NCBI RefSeq assembly: GCF_032062135.1
Contig: NC_092859.1
Location: 25,765,602-25,829,601, forward strand
Reading direction: 5' to 3'
Length of the DNA stretch: 64,000 nt
Source: Pyxicephalus adspersus
Lineage: Eukaryota > Chordata > Amphibia > Anura > Pyxicephalidae
The position numbers were made by a program, and so were the translations under genes. The notes under the pieces are model-generated. The model was not told the DNA's origin. It did no database searches and saw nothing but the letters and a program-made list of their open reading frames with translations. This document shows positions 1-13,400 of the stretch, one piece after another (within the stretch, counting starts at the first letter, position 1; every line of letters starts with the position of its first letter).

Positions 1-36
1 TCTAATGGGCTGGGAAGAAGTCACTGTGCAGGCGGG

Positions 37-1450
37 ATGCAGGATGAGGATCACAAATCCGCACTCCGAAGACCCAGAAATTCCCCCTTTCCCAAAGGGG
101 TTGATCTTAGTGCATGGACGTTTGCCCTTCCAGCCTTGGTGGCAGGTCTGTGCTTTGCAGGGTCTCTTTTTGGGGAGTTTGTCCATGACGATATCTGGGC
201 CATCCTCAATAACCCAGACAGCCGAGGGGAGACCAACCTTAGCAGTGTCTTCAGGAACGACTTTTGGGGCAAAGCCATGAAAGACAACACGAGTCACAAG
301 TCTTACCGGCCACTGTGTGTGCTAAGCTTCAGGTACCCAAGAGGAGCTTAGTGTTCCATATCTAAGCATGCTTCAGCCATGTATCTGTTGGGTGGAGGGG
401 CAATGCTGGGACTTATGGTTCCCCTGCACTCCTCTTGGTATAATTTTGTGTTGACTACTCTATATTTTCTAATATTTATTATATGTAGCAGTACAGAGCT
501 GGTTTAGGGCCTTTGTTGAAGGGCATTATGCATGTATCAGTGACATCAGTTTAAAGTGCTTCATTAAGAAGTCCTTAAAAGCTGCATCTGATTTGATTAA
601 ATTGGGTTCCCCCCCTGTAGAGCCTGATTTATTAAGGAAGAAGAAGATGAACTTGGGTGATCCAGCAAACCTGGAATGGGTTTCAGAAAAAGTAATTTGC
701 TATTTGTTAGCAAATGTTTTCATTCCTGGAACAGATCAATTCCAGGTTTGCTGGACCACCCAGCTTCACTGATGAAAGTGTCTCCTCTCCAGGCTTGGAG
801 AGCGTTAATAAATCAGGCCCATAGACTTTTATGGGAATGCCCACCTTGTCTAATGTGAACAAAAGCCCATCAACAATAGTTGTCACAGTAGGTGCAATAT
901 ACATTTCTAGAGCCCTGACATATTCTGTTGGTGTGGAAATATTATGATATATATCATGATTTATACATTCAACAGTTCCATAGGAAGCGATTAGGGACAT
1001 TGGGGGGGTTGATTTACTAAAAAAATTAGGCTGTTCACTTAGCATTGTGAATTGTCACTTAGCTTGGTGAATGTGGCCAAACTCTACTGACTTCAGCCAT
1101 CCGATGACATGAAAACTAAAATCCAATTTTTACAATTCCATGGGTGTTCTTTGCAAAGTGGATTTTAATGTAAGCCTCCCTTTTATAGAAAGAGGCATGG
1201 GCTATCATCCCATTAAATAATTGGCTCTTTTGACCTTGGAAAACATTATGGACCTGATTATAGGATAGAGGTTGTTACATACGGGGGAATCAGAGGAGGG
1301 GACATTGTGCTGCTGTATACTGGATATTACATGATTACAGGTAGTACAATGACCATCAGAAATCATGAAATCAGAGATTAGGACATGATTCTGTACAGCA
1401 GGAAAAAATAAAAGTAGCAATGACAGGGACATGGTGTTGCTGAGCATTGG

Positions 1451-1482
<32 letters not shown>

Positions 1483-4400
1483 GATAGGAACGTAGTGTTA
1501 CTGTGCAGTGGCTGACTTTTATAAGTTCAGTGATTACTGTTTTTGGTGCTATGCAAATACTTTATCATATTCATAATGATACATTTTTTATGGATAATTA
1601 CAGCTAAACTTTTGTTAAAAGAAATCTCTTCAATGTCAGGAAATTATCTTCTAATATCAGTGTCATGTGAACCCATTAGAAGATTTCTCCTCTATCCCTG
1701 TTTGGGTGACACACTTTTTTTTTCTTCCATCATCTCACAGCCAACAATGGATACAGAAAAAAATTGCCTCTCCATCCATACCTAAATCAGGATTTAAATA
1801 CACTTTAAATACAATTTCCGTATGTATCCCTCTCCTGTGGCTGCGGATTTGTATGAGTAACAGTAAAAGTTAGGAGGGGGGCACTGAATGTGTTCTGTAC
1901 ATATTAGGGGAGTATAGATTCCCCTAAGGCAGCCCTTAAATTTTTAATACTTTTGGCCACAGAAAGAACCTTAAAGGTGAGAAATCAGGAAAACAGAAAA
2001 AAATCATAGTAAGCTGTCAGCTATGACGGCAGGCACTGGGGGTCTGCAGGGATTCATTGCCAAGGTATTTGAGAAATGTGTACACTGACAAGCATGTGGT
2101 TTGCCCGTGAGCGGCCCAGGACGTCTATAAACAAGGCGTACACGTTTATTACCCCATAGCATGGCTCAGCCTGCAGAGTAAAATGGTTTCAGATGTCGGC
2201 CTTGGTGTATAAACAATGTCTCCCTCCTTTCCTCTGGCCCAGATAACACAGAGGCTTTTCTTCTAAATAACTTTCTCCAGTTACATTTGTACCGGCCTGG
2301 TTACAGTTACTGAAATGAAAGGGGGAATTCCACTTTATACCACACTGGGCAGCTGAAATTCTTGCTGTCAGCTGTAAATTCTCTGTAAACAGGAGCTGAT
2401 CAACCAAGATTTTGCTGCTGTGTATACTATAGATTTCTGTGTACATTTGCTGCACAATATAGATCCTTACATAATAATACTGCAAAATGTAAACACATAA
2501 AGGAACCCTAAATAATGCCAAAGAGAGGGGAACAATTATTATAACCTTTCCTGCCCTCCCTAATGAAAGGCAAATCAGAACATATTTATTCTTGATAGAA
2601 ATTTGTGCAACAGATGCCTGATATTCAGTTGTCATTGGACAGTTGAAAACTTGGGGCAGTGATCAGGAGCCTGGGCAAAAATCTGACATGTGTACAGCAG
2701 TACCCCAACATCATCTATCAGTCAGCCACGTGCCAGATTTGCTTGTCTCAGGTTAAAATCTGACATGTGGCCGGTTGATTGTTGATCACATGTCCGTCGT
2801 CGTTTATCAGTCCACTGTGGCAGATTGATGAATGACTTATAGGGAATGATTGCTGTTCGCTTCTATGTAGGAGAGTAAAGCGGAGTGCTGCTCACTCATT
2901 CTCCCCTCTCCTTTCTCCAGGTGCTCTGTGTACAGTGTTCATTATTCTGTTACTGGAAATGATCACAAAATATTCTTTCCAGAGACAATCATCTGGCGTC
3001 TGCATGAGGCTTAAGTCTCAGGCCAACTTAGAGGGAACACCAGTTAATCTACCAGTATGTTTTTGGAATGAGAGAGGAAACCAGAGTACCTGAAGGAAAC
3101 CCACATAAACACAAGGAGAACTTTTACCTGTAATGTACTTTAAGTTTAAAATATTAGAACTTTTTTGTTCAGCATGTAACCTAAAAACTCCAGCTGAAAC
3201 ATTAAGCCTTATTTGTCCTAAAAACCTAAATTTGTTAGAATACACCAAAAATTGATTGAAAAAGGTCAGACCAACGCACCACACACTGGTCGGGAGAAGA
3301 AGGGGGTTTTATTATGTTGGCATGGAATTGATTAAAATGTATCTCGAGACCCAATTTTTTTTTTTGTTTTAGCAGAGACCCTTGCCGGATCCTTCTAATG
3401 GTACTGGTTCAGTACACTTTATTGCCCAGCCCTGATGAGGAGGGAACCCTGAAATGTGTTGGCCTTTTAGGATTCTGAAAAAACTCCATCTGGGCTTTAT
3501 ATGTTCAGTTTCGGGGCCTCCCTATTTAAGCCAAAAGCTGACCTTTGTCCACTATTCCTGGGCAAACCATCGCCTCTACACTGCTTAAAATCTCATTAAA
3601 AACATTTGCTAATTTAGGAAATCCAGCATCCCACACTTTTCTTCTATTTCCTGAAATAAACTTCTGAAAGGGATTCTCTCTAACGAAGTCCTGTATAGCA
3701 TTAAAAAAACACATTAATTGTTAAGAAAATATGTTTTCCTTAACGCACATGCTATAAATATTACAGACATTATACAGAGTATTATATTTTTATAAACTTT
3801 ATCTAACTTTGAATAGGAATCAGTTTCCTTTCTAAAGGAAACCTCCATGTCCCAATATTCCTTGTATTGTGTGTACTTTTGAAGTCTCTACAGCACAATG
3901 GTGTGGCTACAAATGAACTCATTCCAAACGCAGCATGATTTGTAGCCACAGGCATTGAGTAAATGCAGATCTCAGGAAAACATAAAGGGTATTTGCATAA
4001 ATGAACACTTATTTTTAAAGCAACAGAATGCAATGCATCATTAAGACATAAAACAAATATGATCTTTTTGGTTTTGACGTTTAAACATGTGTTTAGTGAT
4101 CACAGGCTTAGACTTTAAATAGTAATTGATCATTTCATGCATGAAGCTTCAAATGAAACATAGTGCTTTGAAGATGCTAATTGCTGGATAAGCTACAAAT
4201 AGTAAAGACATTTGTAGGCAGATCACAATACACCCTTTCAGACTTAAATTAGAACAAAACCACATTGAAAATGTAAACATATTATCAAAGCTAAGCCTCC
4301 AGCTCTCTGCAGTAGTGTGCTGGGAGATATGTAATAAGATCTCTTCTGTGGGATTTTGCCTGCATTAAGACTTCAGTGGGAATGTTTATTTCTGTACAGA

Positions 4401-7400
4401 ATTTGGAGGAAATCCTAAAAATTTGTGGCGTTTGCATATTTTTTATTTTAACATAAAATAAAAAACAAAGTCTTTTATGATGAATGCATTTGATAAAGGC
4501 AGATTATGTGTTTGGTTTGCAGACAGGAAAAACAACCCGAAAGTCTCAACATGATGGGGGGGTATTTGGATGGATCCAGTATTTGGACTTTCTTTTTGGA
4601 CTGAACATTCTATAGGAAAGAGTTCATTGGCTGGGATAAATTCATCCTGGCCAATAACGCTTCCCTGTGCAAATCCAAACACTATAAATTCTAGGTGGCT
4701 ATAGATTTTTTCCCAACGATTATTAAGCAAAGTTGAAGTAAAGCCAAAACTTTTTCTTTTCGTTTTGGAGGATTATTGTTGTTGTAGATTATGGCCATGG
4801 ATGCATTAAGCCAGTTAGGAGTTCAAGTGATATCATATACTGGCTAATTTATAATGGTTGTAAACCTGATAATAAATAAAGAGTAAAACATCTATCTGTT
4901 TTATATGTATCACTGCCCTTTTTCCAATGAAAATCATTTTTTGATAATTTAGTTGATTCTGCCAGTCATTCTGACTTTATTATTATTATTATTTTTATTA
5001 ATAATAATAATAATATTATTAATAATAATAATAATAATAATAATAAACAGTATTTATATAGCTCCTCTTCTCCTCCTGCATCACTGTCTGTGTCTGTCTA
5101 TCATTTGCAACCCGTATTTAATGTACAGTGCTGCATAATATGTTAGCGCTATATAAATACTGTTTATTAATAATATAATAATAATAATAATAATAATATT
5201 GCAAACATATTACACAGTGCTGTGCATTAAATAGGCGTTGCAAGTGACGTACAGATACAGACAATGAAACCCTGCTCAAAAGAGCTTCCAATCTAAAAGG
5301 AGGGGTGAGTAGCACACAATGTAGGGGCTTTTAGATCCAAGCATCCAGGGTATCTTCGATCCCTTCTAAAGGATTTATACATTTGGATACAGTGGAGAAG
5401 AATTAGTCCCCACTGGAGAGAATTATTCTTTCTATTTGTCCTGGTGACCGCTGTCATTAAAAAACAATTGCAATGAAAAATCCAAAATGCTGGGAAATCT
5501 TCCAATGGAGATACCGGTTCCAATCATAACTATATTAAAGGAGAATATCTATTGCTTTGTAATGACTTCCTCCTTATTCCTGTTACATCTTTAGAATAGA
5601 ATTGATGTAAAATCTCCCCAATGGTACAAATGTAACATACCAGACATATAGAGTGGGTTTAAACCCGCCCTAACCCTAAAAATTAAAAAATAAGTATTGG
5701 ATATCCACACACTATCCATGTAAACTCGACTAATCTTATACGTCCTTATAATATATTTAACTTTTGATTTCTTCTTTTCTGACACAGGATGAATGTATAT
5801 TTTTGGGGCCTGGATCCCTTCTATTTCCACATGGTGAATGTTGTGTTACATTGCCTGGTCAGCTCCTTGCTCTGTTATGTGTGTAGTAGCACCGTGTTTG
5901 AGGACCGCCGACTGGCGCTGGGCACCGCCCTTCTCTTCGCCGTCCATCCAGTTCACACAGAAGCTGTAAGTGTCTTTTCTTTAGACATGTATTCTGTTAT
6001 TCTTTAATATTCATGACCTTAAAAAAAATAATACAAGAAGGGTATTATTGCATTTTATTGCAGAAGAGACATTTTTCTTTTGCGCTATAAAGGATTCTTG
6101 CCTTCCCCCATATAAACAGTACAACCTGTACAATAGGCAGAGGACAATAACTTCCCCTCAGGTTACAGATCCTGCATGAGCATGAAATTAAGAACGTCAT
6201 TTTATTCTTCAAAGCCTCTGACCAGCATTTTTCCTGGTTTCCCCGCAGGTGGCAGGCATTGTGGGCAGAGCAGATGTCTTGGCCTGTTTGCTGTTTCTCT
6301 TGGCATTTCTCTCATATGTAAGGTATGTCTTCTGTTTATACCTGGATATATTTCATAAGCTGTAGCCAATGATACATTATAACAGAAGTAAAAGGAAAGG
6401 AAGGAACTGCATTTTTGGTTTGGATGTCTAAAAATTGAAAGCCATAGAGGTCAGGGGAATGTCAGTTTCTTTTCTGTTACACATTGCCAGCGATGCACAT
6501 GCAGAATTTTTATTGTGATGATAGATGTGTGGCTACCATGGGGTGTGGGCTTGCACCAGATTATTGCATTCACCATCAAATGAATTTGCTACGTGCTGTT
6601 TTCTTGATGCAGGAGCGTGGAGACGGAGTCAGCCACAGATTGTGTTCCTGGTACAAGATCGCCGTTCCTCCTTCTGCTCAGTTTGCTCCTGGGCACCTGT
6701 GCCATGCTGGTGAAGGAGACAGGAATCACGGTGTTTGGCGTGTGCCTTGTGTATGACCTTCAGGTCCTGTGCTTGCGAAGGCTGCAAAGGTATGTTCTGG
6801 GCTTTTTTCCACACCATCGTTTGCCTACCTATTATTCTAGACCAGGGATCCTCCAGAAGTTGCCTGAGAAATGTGTGCCTCCTAGTTTATATGACATCAA
6901 TGATCTTTTTTTTAGCCATTTGTACGGGTGACATTCTTCCCACTGGCCATGAATATAAATGGCATTCTTCCTACTGACCACCACACTGATGTACTGTGAG
7001 CTGTAGATATAGTAATTATAGTAGGGGTTCCCTGACCGTTATTTTAGGGGGTTCCTTACATTGGAAAGGTCTTAAAAGGCTGCTCTAGAGGAACTACACG
7101 TCTTAGCCCAGGTAATCTGTAACATCTTTGTTCCTCAGTTGAGCCTTTCCTACAACATAGGCAACCTTGACCACTGACATTCATCTGAAATTCTAATCTA
7201 TTCCATACAATATTTTTATTCTCCGGCTTTAGTACTGGCATTTAAACTAAGCCCTTATATTAGGAATTATCAATTGCCTTGCTGCATGCTTGCAGGTGCA
7301 GGTTATCAGGAGTCCTGATTTTATTCTAGAGTTTATTGGTGCATGATTGTCCAATTGCAATAGCTCAAATATTAATATAAATAGAGGATGATGGTGACAA

Positions 7401-10400
7401 CCAGGCACCTACAGAAGGAGGTCAGTGTTTCTCAAGTACAGATGTGTTTAAGGCTTCATGCAGAGAAAAAAAATCAGAAATCTTTGATACAAGTGATAAT
7501 TTAATATGAATGTTTTAACCCATTTTTCAGACATCCTGTTTAAAAAAAAGATCAGTTAAGCTTTGCCAAAAAATCAAAATGTGAATGGCACCCTAACACT
7601 CTGATTTGATGCACCCCAAAGCACCTGCACTACACAGTATGGTAATGTAATAGCGTTGTGGTGCTCTGTGTCGTACATACAAAACACAGCGTACATTAAT
7701 ATATGTTCATTCTTGCAGCCCAACACAATATTTGAATGGGCTCTCAGATTAGCTGACTTTTATATGTAGTGGCTGCATTTGTTTTCTTTTTTCTTTATAT
7801 TCACCTAGTGAACCTGCAGTAATCCTATACTAAACTATAGGTTTGGTATGTATGAGCAGAAACATTGTATTTTTAGGATAGAACTACAGAACATTTCTTT
7901 TACTCCATACCAAAAACACAAAGTGGTTTTCTGTAGTCCAAATAGACAGCTAGGAACAATGTCACAGATAAAAGTCAGCACAGACAGAAAGTGCAGCTCA
8001 GATGATTTCTTTCAGAATGAGGAAGTATTTTGTGCAGCTAGTGAATATGCATAACAACACTTTCTATGGTATAATAAACAGACCAGAAGATAGAAGGTAA
8101 GATAAGTTCACTCTATAAGCTGTGGTTGTAGTTGTAAGCTGGAAACAATGATGACGTCCCAGCAGAACATTTGGATAAATAGTTGTAAGATACATGCTGT
8201 GCAGAGTGACAGGTCAGCTGACTAACAATAACATTTCCATTCAGTGGTGACAGGTCCTCCCTGTCAGTATGTACAAGGTTCCTGTATCACCTCTCCCTCT
8301 CCATGACCTTTAGGTTGCCGTCTCTGGAGCACCCTGTAAAGGATCTGCGGGCTGCGGCCGTTCCCTTCCTGAGGAGAGCAGCGCTGGTTTCCTGCCATGT
8401 GAGTGGAATGTGGAATATCACTCTGTGTTCAGCCATTCTGCCTCCTCCGCCTGCATGAGTGGGGCCCCTCACAGCCAGAGCCAAGTTACATGATGTATCC
8501 TGCTGGGGGGGAATGGGGACTGCCAGGAACGCTTTACAAGCTGATTGTTTTTTATGTACTAGCCCAATCTGTGTACAAATACAAAGTAACAGTCTTCTTC
8601 AAAGGGCAGCACAAGCAAAATCAATCAGCATAAATGCCAATATCAAAAAAATACTCATCATTTAAATGTAAAGCTTTGTACATACGTCAGATGATTGTCA
8701 TCCAAGGTGAATGGTCAGGGTGAAAATCTGACATGTATAAAGTGATCCTCTGACCGATTGGGAATGGCCGCTATTCACTCCAATGGAGGATCTCACAATC
8801 TCAGTCATTCTCCCACCTCGCCTCTCCATTGCATAAAGCAGAGCTGTGTATACAGTGCTCATTTATTCATCTGTCACTGGAAAAGATCTTTTCCAGCAAA
8901 AATCGTCAGATATCTATGTGACTTCCATATGGGGCTTTAGACTCTCTCTTTTATTTATTTCTTTTCACTATCTGCCTTTTTCTGTTTCTCTTTTTCCTCT
9001 GTCTCCTTCTACTTGCATGTTGTGTCCTACATCTTGTTTTCCCTCTACATACTATACACGTTATTTTTGTCTGTTCTTTCTCCATTACTGTCTCAATTCC
9101 TCTCTCCCTGTTGTCCCACGTTTCATTATTTCTCTCAACTTCCCTCCTCAATTTCTCTACAACTCCTATTCCTTATTTCTCTCTTTTTACTTCTCACATG
9201 CCTCATTTTTTTTCCAGTACTCACCCCTTTCCCTCCATGTGCATGTTTCTCTAACTCCTTTTTACACTACAATATGTTTCCAAAATTAGCTCTAAATTAG
9301 CTCTAAGCAGTAAATAGTTATACATTCTTGGCTCTTCTTTATGGCTTTACACTGCCAGGCTGCACCCATCAAATAGCTGGCTGTATGTACATTCAATGGC
9401 TCATATTGTCCTCTTGCTGTCACTTGTACAATAGGAGCAGTAAATATGCCAGCTACACCCAGCCTTGGCTTTGCAGGAGTCACAGTGCTGCCTATGATTT
9501 GAATATTTGATCGGAACCTTTTCTCTTGCAGGTGATGGTGGTGTTGGGTTTCCGTGTCCATATGATGGGAGGCTCCATGCCATTGTTCTCAGAGCAAGAC
9601 AATCCAGCTTCCTTCTCACCTTACATCCTCACCAGGTACGTGGAGGAGAACCGTGGCCCAGGGCCAGCATTTCTTTGTCTCCTGCGGTTGGATAGGAGCT
9701 CTGTCCTGTCTCTGCAGGTTGTTCTAGCAGCCCTTAGGAATAAACAGGAATTCAGCCACGCCATAGAAAAATTACCTTTTATAGCCTTACTGACAAGGTG
9801 AAAGATCTACCAATTGCCCCCCATAAATTTATTGCAGTGAGACCAAACAAAGAATAAGGAATTTTCTCTGCAGCATGTTGCCTGGGGACCGCCACAATGA
9901 CTGCTTTTTATCTTTCCTGTAGGTTCCTGACCTTTTCCTACCTTTTGGCTTTCAATGCCTGCCTGCTTCTGGCCCCTATCACCCTGTGCTATGACTGGCA
10001 GGTAGGGAGTATACCACTCATTGATTCCCTTTGGGACAGACGTAACCTGGAGACACTCTTCACAATGGTGGTGCTCGTATCTCTGGGCCTGCACTGCCTG
10101 GCATCAAGAAAGGTAAAGAGGCTACTTCTGCCATTTGTACTGAAAGAGAACTGGTAAACCATTAACAAACCTTAGGCATACACCACAGTGCCAAGTGTAG
10201 TCTAACAAGCAGTTGGCATGTAAAGCTTCGTACAAACATCAAATGATTGAAGGAACATGTGTACAGAGGTCTCCTGATGTCATTCGTCAATCTACTATGG
10301 CAGATGAACTACTGATGGAATGACCAGTGTGCAATCCCATGGAGGAAAGCGCACCAGGGTGCCGCTCTCTTGTCCTTCACCTTCCTCTTCCATCGGACAC

Positions 10401-13400
10401 CTACCTGCACAAGGCTTTACAGACCATGCATTGGGTGGATAGTCATACAGGGAAGGAGAAAATTGTGTTAGATCTGTGGATACTTAGCTTAGAAAATATG
10501 GAAAGGACTCAACTCAACAGCTTGCATTTGTTAGGGGTTGATGCCCCCTTCAAAGATCCAGACTGCAGCCATGAGAAATTAGAATTAGGGTGTCTCACTA
10601 TTGCAGTGCAGAGTTCCTGGGTCTTAAAACCAATGTGATGGGTTTTCACTATCCCTGCTCTGACTTTTTGGGTGGTTGCACACCAACTGAGTCACTACCA
10701 ATTCTGGTGAGTTCTGCAACTACACACCTTCGATACCCATTATAAGATCTCTCACCATCACCATGTAGAATATAACAGAAGGAGCTGGGACACACTCAGG
10801 AACACTCAATACTTTCTTGTTGGCAGGAACAGAGTTAATATTGGTAGAAAGAGCTAGATGAAGATAAAGCATAAAACATAGGTCGATTTAGCCAATCAGA
10901 CTCATTCTATAATTAACCTATAATTTCTGGTGAAGCTGGCTCCTTGGAATGACTATACATTTTTTATAAGTGGAAAATATATTTTATTATCATGTTAGGC
11001 ATTTCAATGTTAACTCAAAAAGTTTACTAATGGAAATACATGTTCCCTTCCAAAACCATAACTTGTCATGATTTGGAGAGGAGTACCACACCCTCAGGAG
11101 TAGGGCGCCAGTTTGATCTATGGCGATTTGTTTGTACGGGAAGTTTTTTTACTCACTTTCCTCCTCTTGCCGTCACCTCCGCCATATTTGATCGTTATCA
11201 CCTCAGCAGGAAGTCTATTTATTCATTGCTCCACTCACTTACCAGCTCCTGGAAACTTTCTCTTCAGCTGCCAGAACAATGCTGAGTTTTTTTCACAGCT
11301 TTCCATGATGTTGTCAGTGTTCATTTATCAGTGTCACAGTAAACCAAGTCACCAGTGTTATAAGAATCTGGTTATATGTCAATAATGCACATTAAAGGGA
11401 TTGTCAGCGTGTGTTGCAGAACTTGTTCTGCTATTTTCTAATAATTGAATTATTGGAATCTGCAGACTGATTAAACAAATGTAACATGTGCTGTCATTTT
11501 TAGATCTAAACTAAACAAGAGTTAGTAAAAGGTGACACAACTATAATCCTACAGATATTTTTACAAAAAAGTCACTTTGACAGGGATTAAAAAAACACGG
11601 TCACAGCAAGGGGCATTGTGCTTGAATGCTTATAGCTGATGTTTAATCTGCATATATCTTGCCCTTACTGGTTCTTCCTTTTCATACTCATCATCACAAA
11701 TAGTACACTCTTCTGTTTTCATTGCATAATATGCATAATCATGATTTCATTGCATCATTGCATAATATGCATAACCATCTGGTCTGTGTACTTCAGGTAG
11801 ATCATGGTGGGTCGCAGGGGGTCCAGATATGTTTCTGCAAACAGAACACTACTTTAGGTATTACCCGCCAGGCAACAGCATGTACAGTATGTAGAGAGGG
11901 GGAGAGAGGCGTTGGTGATGAGTGGAGTTTTGTTGTTTACTCAGGAATTAGGATCATTATTTCTTAGGGATCTGGCAAGAGTACATGGAAATATAATTGG
12001 CTGATGAGCTTCTCACAATTTATTGTACAGTGCTGGGTAATATGTTGGCGATATATAAATCCTGTTTATTAATAATAATATTAATAATAATAACAATAAT
12101 AATAATGCCGTTGACGATCATGTCTTGCAGTTCTCGGTTCTGTATATGCATAGTGTTTCAATATTTTGCCCCTTGTAAAGTGATATTTTACTTACAGCCC
12201 TGTGCCGTTTGTCTTGTATGCTTTAGCAGTCTTGCCAAAATTTCCATTCTGGTTCTGGTGATTACACATACTACTGTGTGCTCCAGCAGCTCCTGTTTTA
12301 GCATAATTTAAAAATCAAATATTAAAAATTCAGCTGGTATTGAGGCAGTCCCTTATAATGAGCACATTTAAAGGAACTCAATGCAGGGATAGTAGAAACC
12401 CCTTATAATGGGCACAGCAGGTGTGTAGACCCAGGAATTCATTGCAGGGATAGTGGGGACCCTGATAAAGGGCACAACACATATACAGACCTGGGATGTC
12501 AGTGCAGGGATCTGCCCAATAGAGCCATTGAGGGATAGAAAATACTGAAGAAACTGCATAAATATTATTTCCTTTTGGGTAGACTGAATGTTTAATAGTT
12601 GTGTTACTGCCCCTTACTAACATTCGGCTTGTCCTGCAGAGGAGTGAACATCGGGAGGTTTTGGTGGGTCTTCTCTTCCTAGTTTTCCCATTCATACCAG
12701 CCAGCAATCTCTTCTTCAGGGTGGGCTTTGTGGTGGCGGAGCGAGTCCTCTACATGCCCAGGTACGTCTGAGATTTTTTATGAAATGTTACATATTTGTA
12801 TAAACCTGAAATGTCAGGGGGTCAGAGAATTACTGTTGTTAGTATTCTGTCCTCCAGGTCCTGAAAGTGCATGATAAGTCCCATAAAAAGCATATATACA
12901 TAGATAACTTCAGGGCTCCATGTTAGCAAAGTCAGGAGCAAGTTAAGCTAGAATAGGGGGGGGGGGGGGTAACATTCAGATATATCTGTACATGAATAAG
13001 CAGATTATTCAAAATTTGTCCTGCACTTCTTTATTGACACGGGTTGACACATTAACCAATGGGCAGATATATTGAAATAAACACAAAACATCACCAAGAC
13101 TAAAATTCCCCCTAATTATATTACAGTTGCTGCAATTAAACACATGTTTATCTGTCTGAGCCGAGGCCAAAACACACAATCTTTAAGAGGTTGGATTCAA
13201 TGTCTCTGGAAGTCATTCAGTCGAGAATCTGGGCTGTGTTCTGTCTTGGCGGAGAGGAGGACATCACTGCCAATGCATTGCAGGATTATCACCAGCCAGG
13301 ATGTTATGATGTGTGTAATCCAGGGGCCTCGTTCCGGATACAGTTACAGAAACACAACACTGAGCAAAGTATCATTATTATCCCAATAGCACCAAAACTT

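Larger units (their letters stand above)
333..5787. other. TMTC1 intron 1, repeat-bearing, no gene seen
   Basis: This 5.5 kb intron runs from the donor gtaccc after exon 1 to the acceptor gacacag. It holds a fold-back element (621-820), a (TA)n run (1452-1480), a ~330 bp repeat of the scattered 'cagattgatgaa' type (about 2690-3013), a short piece resembling another fold-back family around 3380-3480, and two opposed SINE tails with (TAA)n (about 4975-5310). No open frame in it resembles a known protein. Confidence 0.7.
10113..12639. other. TMTC1 intron 7, repeats only
   Basis: The intron holds a degraded repeat of the 'tctgacatgt' family (about 10210-10420), a short duplicated tgcataatatgcataa block (about 11720-11776), a SINE tail with (TAATAA)n (about 12010-12110) and a three-unit tandem repeat (12350-12510). 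Nothing coding is recognisable. Confidence 0.65.

Noticed and set aside
8846..9289. 147-codon plus-strand frame and its minus-strand shadow
   Set aside because: Low-complexity pyrimidine tract; no start context, splice partner or family resemblance.
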